Of a stretch of DNA of 64,000 nt, positions 31,932-40,930 are shown in pieces. The notes under the pieces are model-generated. The model was not told where the DNA came from. It saw only the letters and a program-made list of their open reading frames with translations, and did no database searches. Each line of letters begins with the position of its first letter. Position 1 is the first letter of the stretch. The stretch comes from CAYJFX01 sp964370315 (lineage in GTDB: Bacteria; Spirochaetota; Spirochaetia; Treponematales; Treponemataceae): the NCBI GenBank assembly GCA_964370315.1, contig CAYJIS010000003.1, positions 10,855 through 74,854 on the forward strand, read 5' to 3'. Both the position numbers and the translations under genes were made by a program.

Positions 31932-33392
31932 ATGAGTGATATTTTTACAAAGTATATAACAAAGGTTGAGCAAACCGAAACAATTCACTTTACAGGTTAT
32001 GTTGTTGGTGTAAAGGGTATGCTTATAGAAAGTTGTGGCCCCCAGTCAGTAATAGGGGAGCTTTGTACAATTCATATACCGTCTACTGATTCAACAATTC
32101 TAGCTGAGGTTGTTGGCTTAAATGAAAAAGTGGTTCAATTAATGGCTTATGGTGAAACGACCGGGATCGAAATTGGTAGTTCTGTTGTTTCATCCGGTAA
32201 AGTTTTACAAGTAGCGGTTAGTCCGAAGCTATTGGGCAGAGTTCTAGATGCAACAGGTAAGTCATACGATAGAAAAACAGATGTTATTAGCGATGAATAT
32301 TACCCCGTTGTTGCTTCTCCGCCCGATCCTTTAGAAAGAAAAACTATTACCGAAAAAATTGTAACGGGAGTAAGATCAATTGATTCTCTTCTTACTGTTG
32401 GTAAAGGACAACGTTTAGGTATTTTTGCAGGCTCTGGTGTTGGTAAATCAACAATTTTAGGAATGATAGCTCGAAATACAAATGCAGACGTTAATGTTAT
32501 AGCATTAATTGGCGAACGTGGAAGAGAAGTTATAGATTTTATTGAACGTGACCTTGGTGAAGAAGGGTTAAAAAAGTCGGTTGTAGTTGCTGCAACATCC
32601 GATCAATCTCCTCTATCGCGACTTCGAGGTGCCTATACAGCAACGGCAATTGCAGAATATTTTCGAGATCAAGGAAAAGATGTAATGCTTATGTTTGATT
32701 CTGTTACTCGTTTTGCAAGAGCACAAAGAGAAATTGGATTAACAATCGGTGAACCGCCTGCACAAAAAGGTTATACTCCTAGTGTATTTGAAACACTTCC
32801 AAAATTATTGGAGAGAAGTGGTACTTCCCTAAAAGGTTCTATTACTGGCTTTTACACAGTTTTAGTTGAAGGTGATGATTTAGAAGAACCAATTTCTGAT
32901 AACGTTAGAGGTATTTTAGATGGACATATAGTGCTTAGTAGACGTCTTGCACAAGCATATCATTTTCCAGCAATTGATGTATTGTCTAGTATAAGCCGTT
33001 TATCTAAGAGGGTTACAGGACCAAAAACACAAGAAGCTGTTGCCAAAGTACGAAAACTTATGGCTGCATATTCAGAATCTGAGGATATGATTAGCGTTGG
33101 AGCTTATCAAAAAGGAAGCAATCCTGTAATTGATGCAGCAATTGATGCCCACCCTCATATAAATAATTTTCTTATACAAGATGAGTTTGAGCAAACAGAT
33201 ATTAAAGACACAATGAAGGGACTTGGTGAATTGTCTGATGTTTTCATACCTGAAGAGGAATGGAAAGAAAAGGAACGAGACGATTTACATGTTGGTATGA
33301 GTAATTCTTTACAACCAGATTTAGATGATTTTTTAAACGATACTGAAAACTCTGACACTACTCTTGATGATAATGACACTATTATAGAGTAA
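31932..33392 (+). CDS. fliI: flagellum-specific ATPase FliI
   Basis: 486 residues. ATPase of the flagellar type III export gate, related to F1 beta. Seen: Walker A GIFAGSGVGKST at about 165-176, ALIGERGREVIDFIERDLG, Walker B in VMLMFDSVTRFARAQREIG, and GEPPAQKGYTPSVFETLPKL. The last 60 residues, beyond the family core, form an acidic Asp/Ser/Asn-rich tail (e.g. DDFLNDTENSDTTLDDNDT) that I do not recognise as standard; its role is unknown. Confidence 0.97.
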   Translation: MSDIFTKYITKVEQTETIHFTGYVVGVKGMLIESCGPQSVIGELCTIHIPSTDSTILAEVVGLNEKVVQLMAYGETTGIEIGSSVVSSGKVLQVAVSPKLLGRVLDATGKSYDRKTDVISDEYYPVVASPPDPLERKTITEKIVTGVRSIDSLLTVGKGQRLGIFAGSGVGKSTILGMIARNTNADVNVIALIGERGREVIDFIERDLGEEGLKKSVVVAATSDQSPLSRLRGAYTATAIAEYFRDQGKDVMLMFDSVTRFARAQREIGLTIGEPPAQKGYTPSVFETLPKLLERSGTSLKGSITGFYTVLVEGDDLEEPISDNVRGILDGHIVLSRRLAQAYHFPAIDVLSSISRLSKRVTGPKTQEAVAKVRKLMAAYSESEDMISVGAYQKGSNPVIDAAIDAHPHINNFLIQDEFEQTDIKDTMKGLGELSDVFIPEEEWKEKERDDLHVGMSNSLQPDLDDFLNDTENSDTTLDDNDTIIE

Positions 33393-33394
33393 TT

Positions 33395-33829
33395 ATGAAA
33401 CGATTTAATTTTAAATTACAAAAATTACTAGATTTACGGCAATTTGATGAAGATAAGGCAAAAGAAGAGTTGGGGAAATATGTTAGTCAATCTAATTTAA
33501 TAAACCTCGAGTTACAAAATATTGCATCCGAAAGAGTGCAAACAAAACAAATACCACAAGATAATTTAAACATTACCGAGTTTCGCGCTATAGAACATTT
33601 TATAAATCGTTTGGATATTAAAAAGGAAGAGTTACTTGTAGACCTTGCTAATCTAGAAATGATTATATCTGAAAAACGTAAAATCTATATTGAAGCTATG
33701 AAAAATCGAAAAGTTTTAACAAAGTTAAAAGAGAAAAAGCATGCTGAGTGGAAAAAGGAAAAATCTAAGCAAGAAGAGTTTTTTATTGATGATGTAGTTA
33801 CTTCTAAGTATGTACGCAATATGAAATAA
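33395..33829 (+). CDS. fliJ: flagellar export protein FliJ
   Basis: 144 residues, starting two bases after fliI. A nearly continuous charged helical protein (FKLQKLLDLRQFDEDKAKEEL at the start, KLKEKKHAEWKKEKSKQEEF near the end), as expected for the FliJ coiled coil that inserts into the FliI ring and contacts the export gate. Sequence conservation in FliJ is low; position after fliHI is the main support. Last gene of the flagellar run. Confidence 0.88.
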   Translation: MKRFNFKLQKLLDLRQFDEDKAKEELGKYVSQSNLINLELQNIASERVQTKQIPQDNLNITEFRAIEHFINRLDIKKEELLVDLANLEMIISEKRKIYIEAMKNRKVLTKLKEKKHAEWKKEKSKQEEFFIDDVVTSKYVRNMK

Positions 33830-33840
33830 TTTTTAAGTAC

Positions 33841-33869
33841 TTGAAAAACATCCTTGTTTATGCTATTCT
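33841..33869 (+). promoter_or_regulatory. promoter of lepB-like gene, immediately upstream of its ATG
   Basis: TTGAAA (33841-33846), 17 bases, TATTCT (33864-33869) with TGC before it. The -10 ends six bases before ATG 33876 and there is no Shine-Dalgarno, so a leaderless transcript is likely. Confidence 0.65.
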
Positions 33870-33875
33870 TATAAT

Positions 33876-34589
33876 ATGAGAATTGATTCACGATCTATAT
33901 TGTTCGCACAACGACAAGTGCGAAAACAAATATTTCAAAAAGTTATTATTTGTCTTTTAATTTTGTTGCTTGTGTTACAGCTTGTATTTATTTTTTTTAT
34001 TCGACCTGTGAATATCAGTTCTTCGTCTATGCAGCCAGAGTTCTCTAAGGGAAGTGCTGTTTTTGTAGTACCAACTAATTTTTTATTTTTTGATGTAAAA
34101 AATATTCCAAGAGGTTCAATCGTTCAGTATGATAATCTTTCACTAGAAAAAAAGTCTGGGTTTCAAAGTTTTGTTGACTTTGTAGTAGGAATGCTTAGTT
34201 TTCAAAAAATTAAACCTTTCGAAAGTAGTGAGTGGGCAAATTCAGAAGTATACCGATTAATTGGTTTGCCAGGGGACACTATATATATTGATAACTACAT
34301 TGCACACATTAAAGAAGGCGGTTCAGCACATTTTTTAACCGAGTTTGAACTTTCTCCTATTGAATATGATGTTATTACTACAGGTTATCCTAGAAACTGG
34401 GATATGAGAATAGGTTCTAAGGGAAAAACTGATGAGATAACATTACGAAATGGTGAGTATTTTTTACTTAGTGATAATAGGATTTTAGCTTTAGATTCTA
34501 GAGTGTTTGGTTCTATTAAAGAAGAAAATATTACGACAAAGGTATTTGCTCAATACTTCCCGTTTAGTAATATTAGAGTTCTTGATTAG
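33876..34589 (+). CDS. lepB: signal peptidase I-like protein lacking the usual lysine
   Basis: 237 residues. One N-terminal span (about 26-46) then an S26 peptidase-like domain. Seen: catalytic Ser51 in SSSSMQPEF (box B) and box E SDNRILALDSRVFGSI. In box D, where signal peptidases have V-K-R-x-I-G-L-P-G-D with the general-base lysine, this protein has V-Y-R-L-I-G-L-P-G-D: residue 126 is Tyr (codon tac at 34251). By the classical mechanism it should be inactive, unless another residue serves. It may be a paralogue of a normal enzyme elsewhere. Its stop overlaps the GTG of the next gene (TAGTG). Confidence 0.85.
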   Translation: MRIDSRSILFAQRQVRKQIFQKVIICLLILLLVLQLVFIFFIRPVNISSSSMQPEFSKGSAVFVVPTNFLFFDVKNIPRGSIVQYDNLSLEKKSGFQSFVDFVVGMLSFQKIKPFESSEWANSEVYRLIGLPGDTIYIDNYIAHIKEGGSAHFLTEFELSPIEYDVITTGYPRNWDMRIGSKGKTDEITLRNGEYFLLSDNRILALDSRVFGSIKEENITTKVFAQYFPFSNIRVLD

Positions 34590-35839
34590 TGTACGCTTAT
34601 TTACATATTCCATTTTGTAAATCAAAGTGCTCATATTGTGACTTTTATTCAGTTGTTAGTTCTGAGCTAGCTGATGTACATAGCTTAGAAATTAAAAATA
34701 ATAAAACAAATGCATATGTAAATGACGATTACATTAGTGCACTATTAGCTGAAGCTGAATATAGGGTTAAAAAGCATTCTATTACCCATTGGTCATCGTT
34801 ATATTTTGGTGGTGGAACCCCAATACTATTAACGAAAGAGCAAGTTCACACTCTTATGAACGGTCTTTTGCAATTATGCCCTTTGAACGACAATGCAGAA
34901 GTTACATTTGAAGTAAATCCTTTTGAGGTTGCACAGCATGGAGGGGAGGAATATATTCATTCTATTTCTGATTATGGAATAAATAGAATATCCTGTGGTA
35001 TTCAAGCACTAGATGATACAGTATTGAATTATGTTCATAGACGTTCTAATACAATAGAATGTTTGCAAGCTCTCAAAATACTTAGTAGATGGAAATCAAA
35101 TAAAAATAATGGCATAAGCAAAGGTAGCAGGTTGTTCCAATTTTCTGTAGACATCATAGCAGGCCTACCTAAACAATCACATAAATCTTTTATTGATGGA
35201 TTACATACAATTGCATCATATAATCCAGACCATATTTCCTTGTACAGTTTAATTTTAGAGGAAAGTACTCCCTTATATAAAGAAATTGAACGCAATAAAA
35301 TGCATTATGATTATGATAATTCAGATAGAATGTGGCTCAGTGGTAAAGAGTTATTAAAAGATTACAATTATTATCAATATGAAGTATCAAATTTTGCCAA
35401 GAGTAGTTCTACTCATTTATTTGAAAGTGAGCATAATAGAGCATATTGGAATATGAAAAACTATATTGGTCTTGGAAGTGGCGCATGTGGAACAGTTGAT
35501 AACATGCGTTATACTGGAAAAAAAGATATACTCAAGTATTGTCATTTTTGGAATTCATATAATTACGAGAATACTCTTGATGTCAGTGAGGTAAGTGATA
35601 TAGAAACACTCTTACGGGAGGATCAGATTATAGAGTTTTTAATGATGGGGTTTAGAACTTTAAAAGGTGTTAGTGCAAGCGATTTTTATACTAGATTTAA
35701 TGAGAGCTTAGAAGATGTAATTGGTGGTGTTTTTTCAAAATGGGCGCAAAAAAATCTTGCTAAAAAAAATGGTGATTATTATTCTCTAACAGAACAAGGG
35801 TTATTGTATCATAATAGTTTTATAAGTGAAATTATATAG
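34589..35839 (+). CDS. hemW: HemW-like radical SAM protein (coproporphyrinogen oxidase-like)
   Basis: 416 residues from GTG 34589, which overlaps the previous stop; no Shine-Dalgarno, so translational coupling is likely. Seen: the HemW start YAYLHIPFCKSKCSYCDFYS with Cys-x3-Cys-x2-Cys for the 4Fe-4S cluster, LYFGGGTP, VTFEVNPFE, GINRISCGIQALDD and a C-terminal HemN-type domain (LREDQIIEFLMMGFRTLKGV). Despite old annotation as HemN, HemW homologues with CSYCDF lack the cysteine pattern of true coproporphyrinogen dehydrogenase and act as heme chaperones. Whether this spirochaete uses heme is not visible here. Confidence 0.9.
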   Translation: MYAYLHIPFCKSKCSYCDFYSVVSSELADVHSLEIKNNKTNAYVNDDYISALLAEAEYRVKKHSITHWSSLYFGGGTPILLTKEQVHTLMNGLLQLCPLNDNAEVTFEVNPFEVAQHGGEEYIHSISDYGINRISCGIQALDDTVLNYVHRRSNTIECLQALKILSRWKSNKNNGISKGSRLFQFSVDIIAGLPKQSHKSFIDGLHTIASYNPDHISLYSLILEESTPLYKEIERNKMHYDYDNSDRMWLSGKELLKDYNYYQYEVSNFAKSSSTHLFESEHNRAYWNMKNYIGLGSGACGTVDNMRYTGKKDILKYCHFWNSYNYENTLDVSEVSDIETLLREDQIIEFLMMGFRTLKGVSASDFYTRFNESLEDVIGGVFSKWAQKNLAKKNGDYYSLTEQGLLYHNSFISEII

Positions 35840-35882
35840 AAGACTAGTTCTTTTTTTTCTTTTTTTTGCCGATATTGTAGTA

Positions 35883-36812
35883 ATGAAGTTTAATTATGTA
35901 CAAATTATTATAATTGCAATTATACTGTTTTTTTCTACATACAGTATTTTTTCTCAAGATATAAATGAAAATCAAATAAAGGATGTACTCGGTATTTGGG
36001 AAAATGATTCAAAAATTGTTTCAATTGAATCAAATGATGAAGGTATTGTTTCCACAAATATAGTTCTAAAAACCTTTTACGGATTTTATTATGATGGAAC
36101 GTATCCATTGTATACAGGCATTGATATAAATCTTGCAAGACTTGGTGATAACTTATATATGGAATATTGGCTTCCATTTGATGCATATTCAAGCTTAGGA
36201 GAAAAGAGTCTTACTGATGAAATAGAAGAAGAAAATGTATTTAAGGTTACTATAGATAGTCCAAAATCATTTGATATTGAAACCGCTTCAGTTGCAGAGG
36301 GCACTTTATGGTTGCCTCAATCAAATATTCAAGAACTTAGTATTGATGATACAATACTCAAAGATGAAATACTCGGATATTATATCAATGATGACTCCGT
36401 GTACGAAATTCGCTACTGGCTTACCGATGTAACGTTTCAAAACGAAAAGGCAGAACTTACTTTAATTGGTTCTGATGAAAAAAAGTCAGTGTATGTACAT
36501 AAGCACATACAAATTGGACAATCGGTATATACCTGTGCTACAGGATTACGTACAAAAATTCGTAACGTAAAAAAAATTGAATCATTAGATGGAAATTCAA
36601 TTTTTAGTGAAGGTGATACACTTTTGGTTTTTGGTGAGCCATATCTTTATTTATCAAAAATTACTAATATAGACGAAGCAATAGCTGCTCATAATTCAAT
36701 AATACGTCCACCTCGTGATGGAAGAGCGACCTTTGTTGAACCTAGTATCTATAAAAAATTAGAGCAGATGACCATTGAAGATTTCGATGATCCTTACGCA
36801 CCAATTCATTAA
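35883..36812 (+). CDS. secreted protein of unknown function
   Basis: 309 residues from ATG 35883, chosen because it places a clean signal peptide (MKFNYVQIIIIAIILFFSTY) at the start, with likely cleavage after SIFS; an in-frame GTG at 35826 overlaps hemW and would add 19 hydrophobic residues. The mature protein begins with DINENQIKDVLGIWEND, then alternates strands and acidic loops. It ends in a Pro/Asp-rich tail. No motif recognised; the two halves (about 30-170 and 180-290) may each be a small beta domain. Probably the last gene of the lepB-hemW unit. Confidence 0.65.
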   Translation: MKFNYVQIIIIAIILFFSTYSIFSQDINENQIKDVLGIWENDSKIVSIESNDEGIVSTNIVLKTFYGFYYDGTYPLYTGIDINLARLGDNLYMEYWLPFDAYSSLGEKSLTDEIEEENVFKVTIDSPKSFDIETASVAEGTLWLPQSNIQELSIDDTILKDEILGYYINDDSVYEIRYWLTDVTFQNEKAELTLIGSDEKKSVYVHKHIQIGQSVYTCATGLRTKIRNVKKIESLDGNSIFSEGDTLLVFGEPYLYLSKITNIDEAIAAHNSIIRPPRDGRATFVEPSIYKKLEQMTIEDFDDPYAPIH

Positions 36813-37031
36813 TAATAATCGTTGTTTGTTTTATTTAGCGCACTTGTGCATCCCATCAAAATGCCAATGGTTAAGTAAAGAATGAGTGATAGTGTATTCA
36901 TCGGCTATCATATTATGTATATACTATATGTATAAGTAATTTTTTCACTTAACTTTGAGCATCAATAATACTTATTGGTATTAGTCTGTACTTAGGAGCC
37001 GTACATATAAATTGGTAGTTTAATGTGCCTC

Positions 37032-37060
37032 TTTCTTTTTTTTAATTATTTTGATATACT
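37032..37060 (+). promoter_or_regulatory. extended -10 promoter abutting dut
   Basis: TGA-TATACT with TATACT at 37055-37060 and a poor -35 (TTTCTT, 37032-37037, 17-base spacer). The -10 ends six bases before ATG 37067 and no Shine-Dalgarno is present. The 220 bases before it (36813-37031) hold only small imperfect palindromes and no gene. Confidence 0.5.
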
Positions 37061-37066
37061 ATAAGT

Positions 37067-37513
37067 ATGAATAATAAAAAAATTACTGTAAAATGTGTGA
37101 TAAACGATGGAGCAGTGCTACCGTCATATCAAACAGTAGGTTCTGCTGGGGCTGATGTTTGTGCTTTAATTGATAGTCCTATATGCTTAAAACCTGGTAT
37201 GAGAGAAATGGTTCCAACTGGGTTACATTTTGAAATCCCATTAGGCTTTGAAATCCAAATGAGGCCACGATCAGGGCTTGCAGCAAAACACGGTATTTCC
37301 TGTGTTAATTCTCCAGGTACAATAGATTCTGATTATAGAGGTGAAGTTAAAGTTATTCTTATTAATCTAGGACAAGAAGACTTCATTATAAATAATGGTG
37401 ATAGAATAGGGCAGGTTGTACTTGCTCCTGTATACCAAGCAGATTTTTTAATTGTAGATGAATTAAGTGATACCGAAAGAGGCAGTGGCGGATTTGGTAG
37501 CACGGGTGTGTAA
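37067..37513 (+). CDS. dut: deoxyuridine 5'-triphosphate nucleotidohydrolase
   Basis: 148 residues; trimeric dUTPase that keeps uracil out of DNA and supplies dUMP. All five motifs are seen in order: SAGADVCA, RPRSGLAAKHG, NSPGTIDSDYRGEVKV (with the catalytic Asp), DRIGQVVLAP and the C-terminal P-loop-like ERGSGGFGSTGV. The start ATG 37067 lies directly after a -10 box without a ribosome binding site. Confidence 0.97.
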   Translation: MNNKKITVKCVINDGAVLPSYQTVGSAGADVCALIDSPICLKPGMREMVPTGLHFEIPLGFEIQMRPRSGLAAKHGISCVNSPGTIDSDYRGEVKVILINLGQEDFIINNGDRIGQVVLAPVYQADFLIVDELSDTERGSGGFGSTGV

Positions 37514-37556
37514 CTTTTTTGTTTTTGAATGTTTTATATACTAAGAGAAGGTATTC

Positions 37557-38681
37557 ATGATAACAAAAAGTATGAAACATGTACTCATAAAGTATCTTTT
37601 TAAGGAACTTTTGGTATATTTTTCAATAGCATTTTTATTCTTTTTTCTCATTTTTTTTATAAATCAGCTTTTGTTTAATGCTGAACAAATTCTCTCTAGG
37701 CGAGTCCCTGTAAGTCAAGTTTTGCTTTTTATTTTATACTCGCTACCAGCAATAATTGCGCAGTCGGCTCCTTTTGCTACGTTAGTAGGTTTCTTAATGT
37801 GCCTTGGCAGAATGGTTAGTGACAATGAAATTCTTATATTACGTGCAACTGGACATTCATTTTTTTTCCTTTTAATACCAACTATTGCACTTGGGTTGCT
37901 TATTTCATTTGGATCTTTTTTTGTAAATGATTTTCTTTTACCCAGAGGGGCTGGTGCGTTAAATCGTCTTTATCTTTCAATTATTTCATCTAATCCTGCA
38001 GTAGAATTAGAATCGCAGTCAATAAAAAGATATGCCGATTCTACTTTAGTTATTGGAAATGTAGAAGGACAAAATGTTTCTGACTTAATGCTTTTTGATA
38101 CAGATTCTAGTGGTCAGTTTAGGATAATATCAGCCGCTAATGTATTGGTAGATTCTGTAGAGGAAGAAAACATTGCAATGCAGCTTAACATGAATGACGC
38201 AAAAGCAATTTTTTTTGATATGCGAAATGATACAAATTTTGATTATCTAACTTCAACACAGGCAACGATGAACTTGTTTATCTCAAACTTTATTCCTTCT
38301 TATTCTGAGTTAATTCCGTCAGAAATGACTTTTTATGATTTAGGCCAAGAAATTAAAAATCTTAAAGTTCAAGAAAGCTCAGATGCTCAATTAATAAATA
38401 TTTATGAATTAGAATATCATAAAAAATTTTCTTTACCATTTGGTTCTATTTTCTTTGCATTTTTAGCATTTCCGATATCCTTACTATTTGGTAAACATAA
38501 TGGGCAAACCATTGGATTAATAATAGGTATTTGTATTTGTGTTTTATATTGGGCCTTATTAATTATAGGCCAACAATTTGGGCTTACAATTGGTTTTGAC
38601 GGTTTTACATCTATGTGGTTACCTAATTTTTTAGTATTGATATTTGCAGTATTTTTTTTAGTGGGGTTAATACGAAAATGA
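37557..38681 (+). CDS. LptF/LptG-family (YjgP/YjgQ) permease, first of a pair
   Basis: 374 residues with three spans at the N-terminus (starting near KYLFKELLVYFSIAFLF), a soluble periplasmic beta-jellyroll part (about 130-270), and three spans at the C-terminus (from about LPFGSIFFAFLAFPISLLFG). This is the LptF/G layout; in other bacteria the pair with LptB extracts LPS from the inner membrane. Treponemes differ in surface glycolipid, so the cargo here may be another lipid. ATG 37557 follows GAAGG. Overlaps the partner gene by four bases (ATGA). Confidence 0.88.
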   Translation: MITKSMKHVLIKYLFKELLVYFSIAFLFFFLIFFINQLLFNAEQILSRRVPVSQVLLFILYSLPAIIAQSAPFATLVGFLMCLGRMVSDNEILILRATGHSFFFLLIPTIALGLLISFGSFFVNDFLLPRGAGALNRLYLSIISSNPAVELESQSIKRYADSTLVIGNVEGQNVSDLMLFDTDSSGQFRIISAANVLVDSVEEENIAMQLNMNDAKAIFFDMRNDTNFDYLTSTQATMNLFISNFIPSYSELIPSEMTFYDLGQEIKNLKVQESSDAQLINIYELEYHKKFSLPFGSIFFAFLAFPISLLFGKHNGQTIGLIIGICICVLYWALLIIGQQFGLTIGFDGFTSMWLPNFLVLIFAVFFLVGLIRK

Positions 38682-39739
38682 CATTAATAACGTATTTATT
38701 AAGGCGTTTTATTCCACTTTTTGTTGCAACACTGGGATTTTTTTCATTTGTGCTAGTATTGGTAGACTTGTTAATGAATTTATGGCAGTATATATTACAT
38801 GGTGTTAGTGTTAGTCAGATTTTAAGTATTAGTGCTTATTATATACCAAAAGCAATTTCATTTTCAGCACCCATTGCAATTTTGTTTACCGCATCATTTG
38901 TTTTAAGTTCATTATATGCAAACAATGAACTAACAGCCATTTTTTCGTCTGGAGTGTCATTATTTTCTTTTACGTTACCAATTCTTATATTCTCTTTTAT
39001 AGCAAGTATTGGATTTTTCTTTTTTGAAGATAGGGTTGTAGTTCCTACTTTGCAAGCTAAGGTAGAAGCTCATCGAAATGCATTAAATGAAGTACAGAGT
39101 TTTGATAATAATCGTCTTGTTATTTTAACTGATGCAGGAAAAACTGTGTATAGAGCTGACGAATATAATGATACTCAACAAACACTCTATAACGTTGATA
39201 TTTTTTTAAGAGATGACAGCAAGGTTCTTGAAAAAGTAGTTAGAGCTGATTCTGCTAGGTGGGATGGCGAAAAGTGGGTGTTTAATGGAGCTAAAACCTA
39301 TACGAGTACACCAGAAGGTTTTATATATACAACAGGTAGTGATTACATTAGCACTGAGATTCCCGATACATTTAGAAATGTTTACGTTTCAGTTGAAGAA
39401 GTTAGTGTAAAAGAAGCACGAGATTATATTAATAGATTAAAAAGAATAGGATTACCATATGCAGAAGAGAGTTCTTTATATCATGAAAAGTTTTCATATT
39501 CGTTTGCGATTTTTATTTCCGTTTTTTTATCGATAGGACTTTCTGGGAAATCTAAAAAAAATGTTTTGCTTGTCAGTCTAGCTTTAAGTGTGAGTGCTGC
39601 AGTTTTATTTTATGTATTTCAACTAGTCACTATGCTTATGGCTAAGTTTTCTTATATTCCTCCGATTACAGGAGCTTGGCTACCTGTTATAGTATTTATT
39701 GGTATTAGTATAGGTTTATTACGTTTTGCACGAACATAA
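38678..39739 (+). CDS. LptF/LptG-family permease, second of the pair
   Basis: 353 residues with the same three-plus-three span layout: LLRRFIPLFVATLGFFSFVLVLVDLL at the start, periplasmic part with DSARWDGEKWVFNGAKTY (a recurring LptG-type segment), and C-terminal spans ending VIFIGISIGLLRFART. The start ATG overlaps the stop of the first permease, as expected for two halves of one transporter. The ATPase is not in the window. Confidence 0.88.
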   Translation: MTLITYLLRRFIPLFVATLGFFSFVLVLVDLLMNLWQYILHGVSVSQILSISAYYIPKAISFSAPIAILFTASFVLSSLYANNELTAIFSSGVSLFSFTLPILIFSFIASIGFFFFEDRVVVPTLQAKVEAHRNALNEVQSFDNNRLVILTDAGKTVYRADEYNDTQQTLYNVDIFLRDDSKVLEKVVRADSARWDGEKWVFNGAKTYTSTPEGFIYTTGSDYISTEIPDTFRNVYVSVEEVSVKEARDYINRLKRIGLPYAEESSLYHEKFSYSFAIFISVFLSIGLSGKSKKNVLLVSLALSVSAAVLFYVFQLVTMLMAKFSYIPPITGAWLPVIVFIGISIGLLRFART

Positions 39740-39789
39740 AAATGCCGATACTATAATATAGATTTTAAATTAACAAAATAGGAAATATA

Positions 39790-40929
39790 ATGGATTCAAT
39801 TTTTACATGCGTACACAAAGATACTAATAGTAATGCTCGATGTGGTGTGCTTGAACTTCCACATGGAAAGGTAGAAACACCGGTTTTTATGCCTGTGGGT
39901 ACCAACGCAACAGTTAAAGCAATTACAAAAGACGACTTAAAAGAAATAGGCTTTGATATTATACTTGCAAATACCTATCATTTATATTTACGTCCAGGTG
40001 GTGATATACTTGAAAAAGCTGGTGGATTACATGGGTTTTCAGCTTGGGATAGAAATATACTTACAGATTCTGGTGGTTTTCAAGTTTTTTCGCTTAGTCC
40101 TTTTAGAAAAATTACAAAGGAAGGAGTTAAATTTCAAAGTCACATCGATGGATCAAAACATTTTTTAACGCCTGAGTATATTGTTGATATACAAGCACAA
40201 TTTAATTCAGACATTCAAATGCAGCTTGATGTCTGTACAGGTTTTGGTATCTCTGAAAAAAAAGCAAAAGAAGCTCTTTATATAACACAGTTATGGACAG
40301 AGAGAGCAAAAAAACAGTGGCTTATGAGACGAGATGAAGGATATAAGGGATATCTTTTCCCTATTGTTCAAGGTAACTTTTTTAAAGACTTACGAAGAGA
40401 AAGCGTAGATTTTATTACTAAACTTGATTTTCCAGGAATTGCAATTGGGGGCTTATCAGTAGGAGAGCCATTTGATGAATATTGTGAATACTTAACATTT
40501 ACATCGTCCTTATTACCAAACGACAAAGTACGCTATGTAATGGGAATTGGTACACCCGATTATATTTTAGAGGCTATATCAAATGGCATAGATATGTTTG
40601 ACTGCGTACTTCCAACACGTAATGCGAGAAACGGGACATATTTTACTAAAAATGGTTCGATTAATATTAAAAAAGCTCAGTATGAGCAAGATTTTACACC
40701 AATAGATTCTGAATGTACTTGTAAAATCTGTAAAAATTATACAAAGGCTTATCTTAGACATTTATATAAAAATAATGAGATTTTAAGTTCAATGTTAGCG
40801 AGTTATCATAATGTAGCTTTTTTACATGCCATGATGAAAGATATTCGAATTGCAATACGTGAAAATAGATTTACAGAATATAAAACTGCATTTTTGAATA
40901 ACTATAACTCGCAAAAAAATAGGAGTTAA
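39790..40929 (+). CDS. tgt: queuine tRNA-ribosyltransferase
   Basis: 379 residues. Exchanges guanine for preQ1 at position 34 of GUN tRNAs. Seen: substrate/catalytic Asp in ILTDSGGFQVFSL, QFNSDIQMQLDVCTG, catalytic Asp in GIDMFDCVLPTRNARNG, and the zinc site Cys-x-Cys-x2-Cys with downstream His (CTCKICKNYTKAYLRHLY). ATG 39790 follows AGGAA. A TATAAT at 39752-39757 may drive it but lacks a good -35. It reads straight into the HEAT-repeat gene with one base between. Confidence 0.97.
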   Translation: MDSIFTCVHKDTNSNARCGVLELPHGKVETPVFMPVGTNATVKAITKDDLKEIGFDIILANTYHLYLRPGGDILEKAGGLHGFSAWDRNILTDSGGFQVFSLSPFRKITKEGVKFQSHIDGSKHFLTPEYIVDIQAQFNSDIQMQLDVCTGFGISEKKAKEALYITQLWTERAKKQWLMRRDEGYKGYLFPIVQGNFFKDLRRESVDFITKLDFPGIAIGGLSVGEPFDEYCEYLTFTSSLLPNDKVRYVMGIGTPDYILEAISNGIDMFDCVLPTRNARNGTYFTKNGSINIKKAQYEQDFTPIDSECTCKICKNYTKAYLRHLYKNNEILSSMLASYHNVAFLHAMMKDIRIAIRENRFTEYKTAFLNNYNSQKNRS

Positions 40930-40930
40930 T

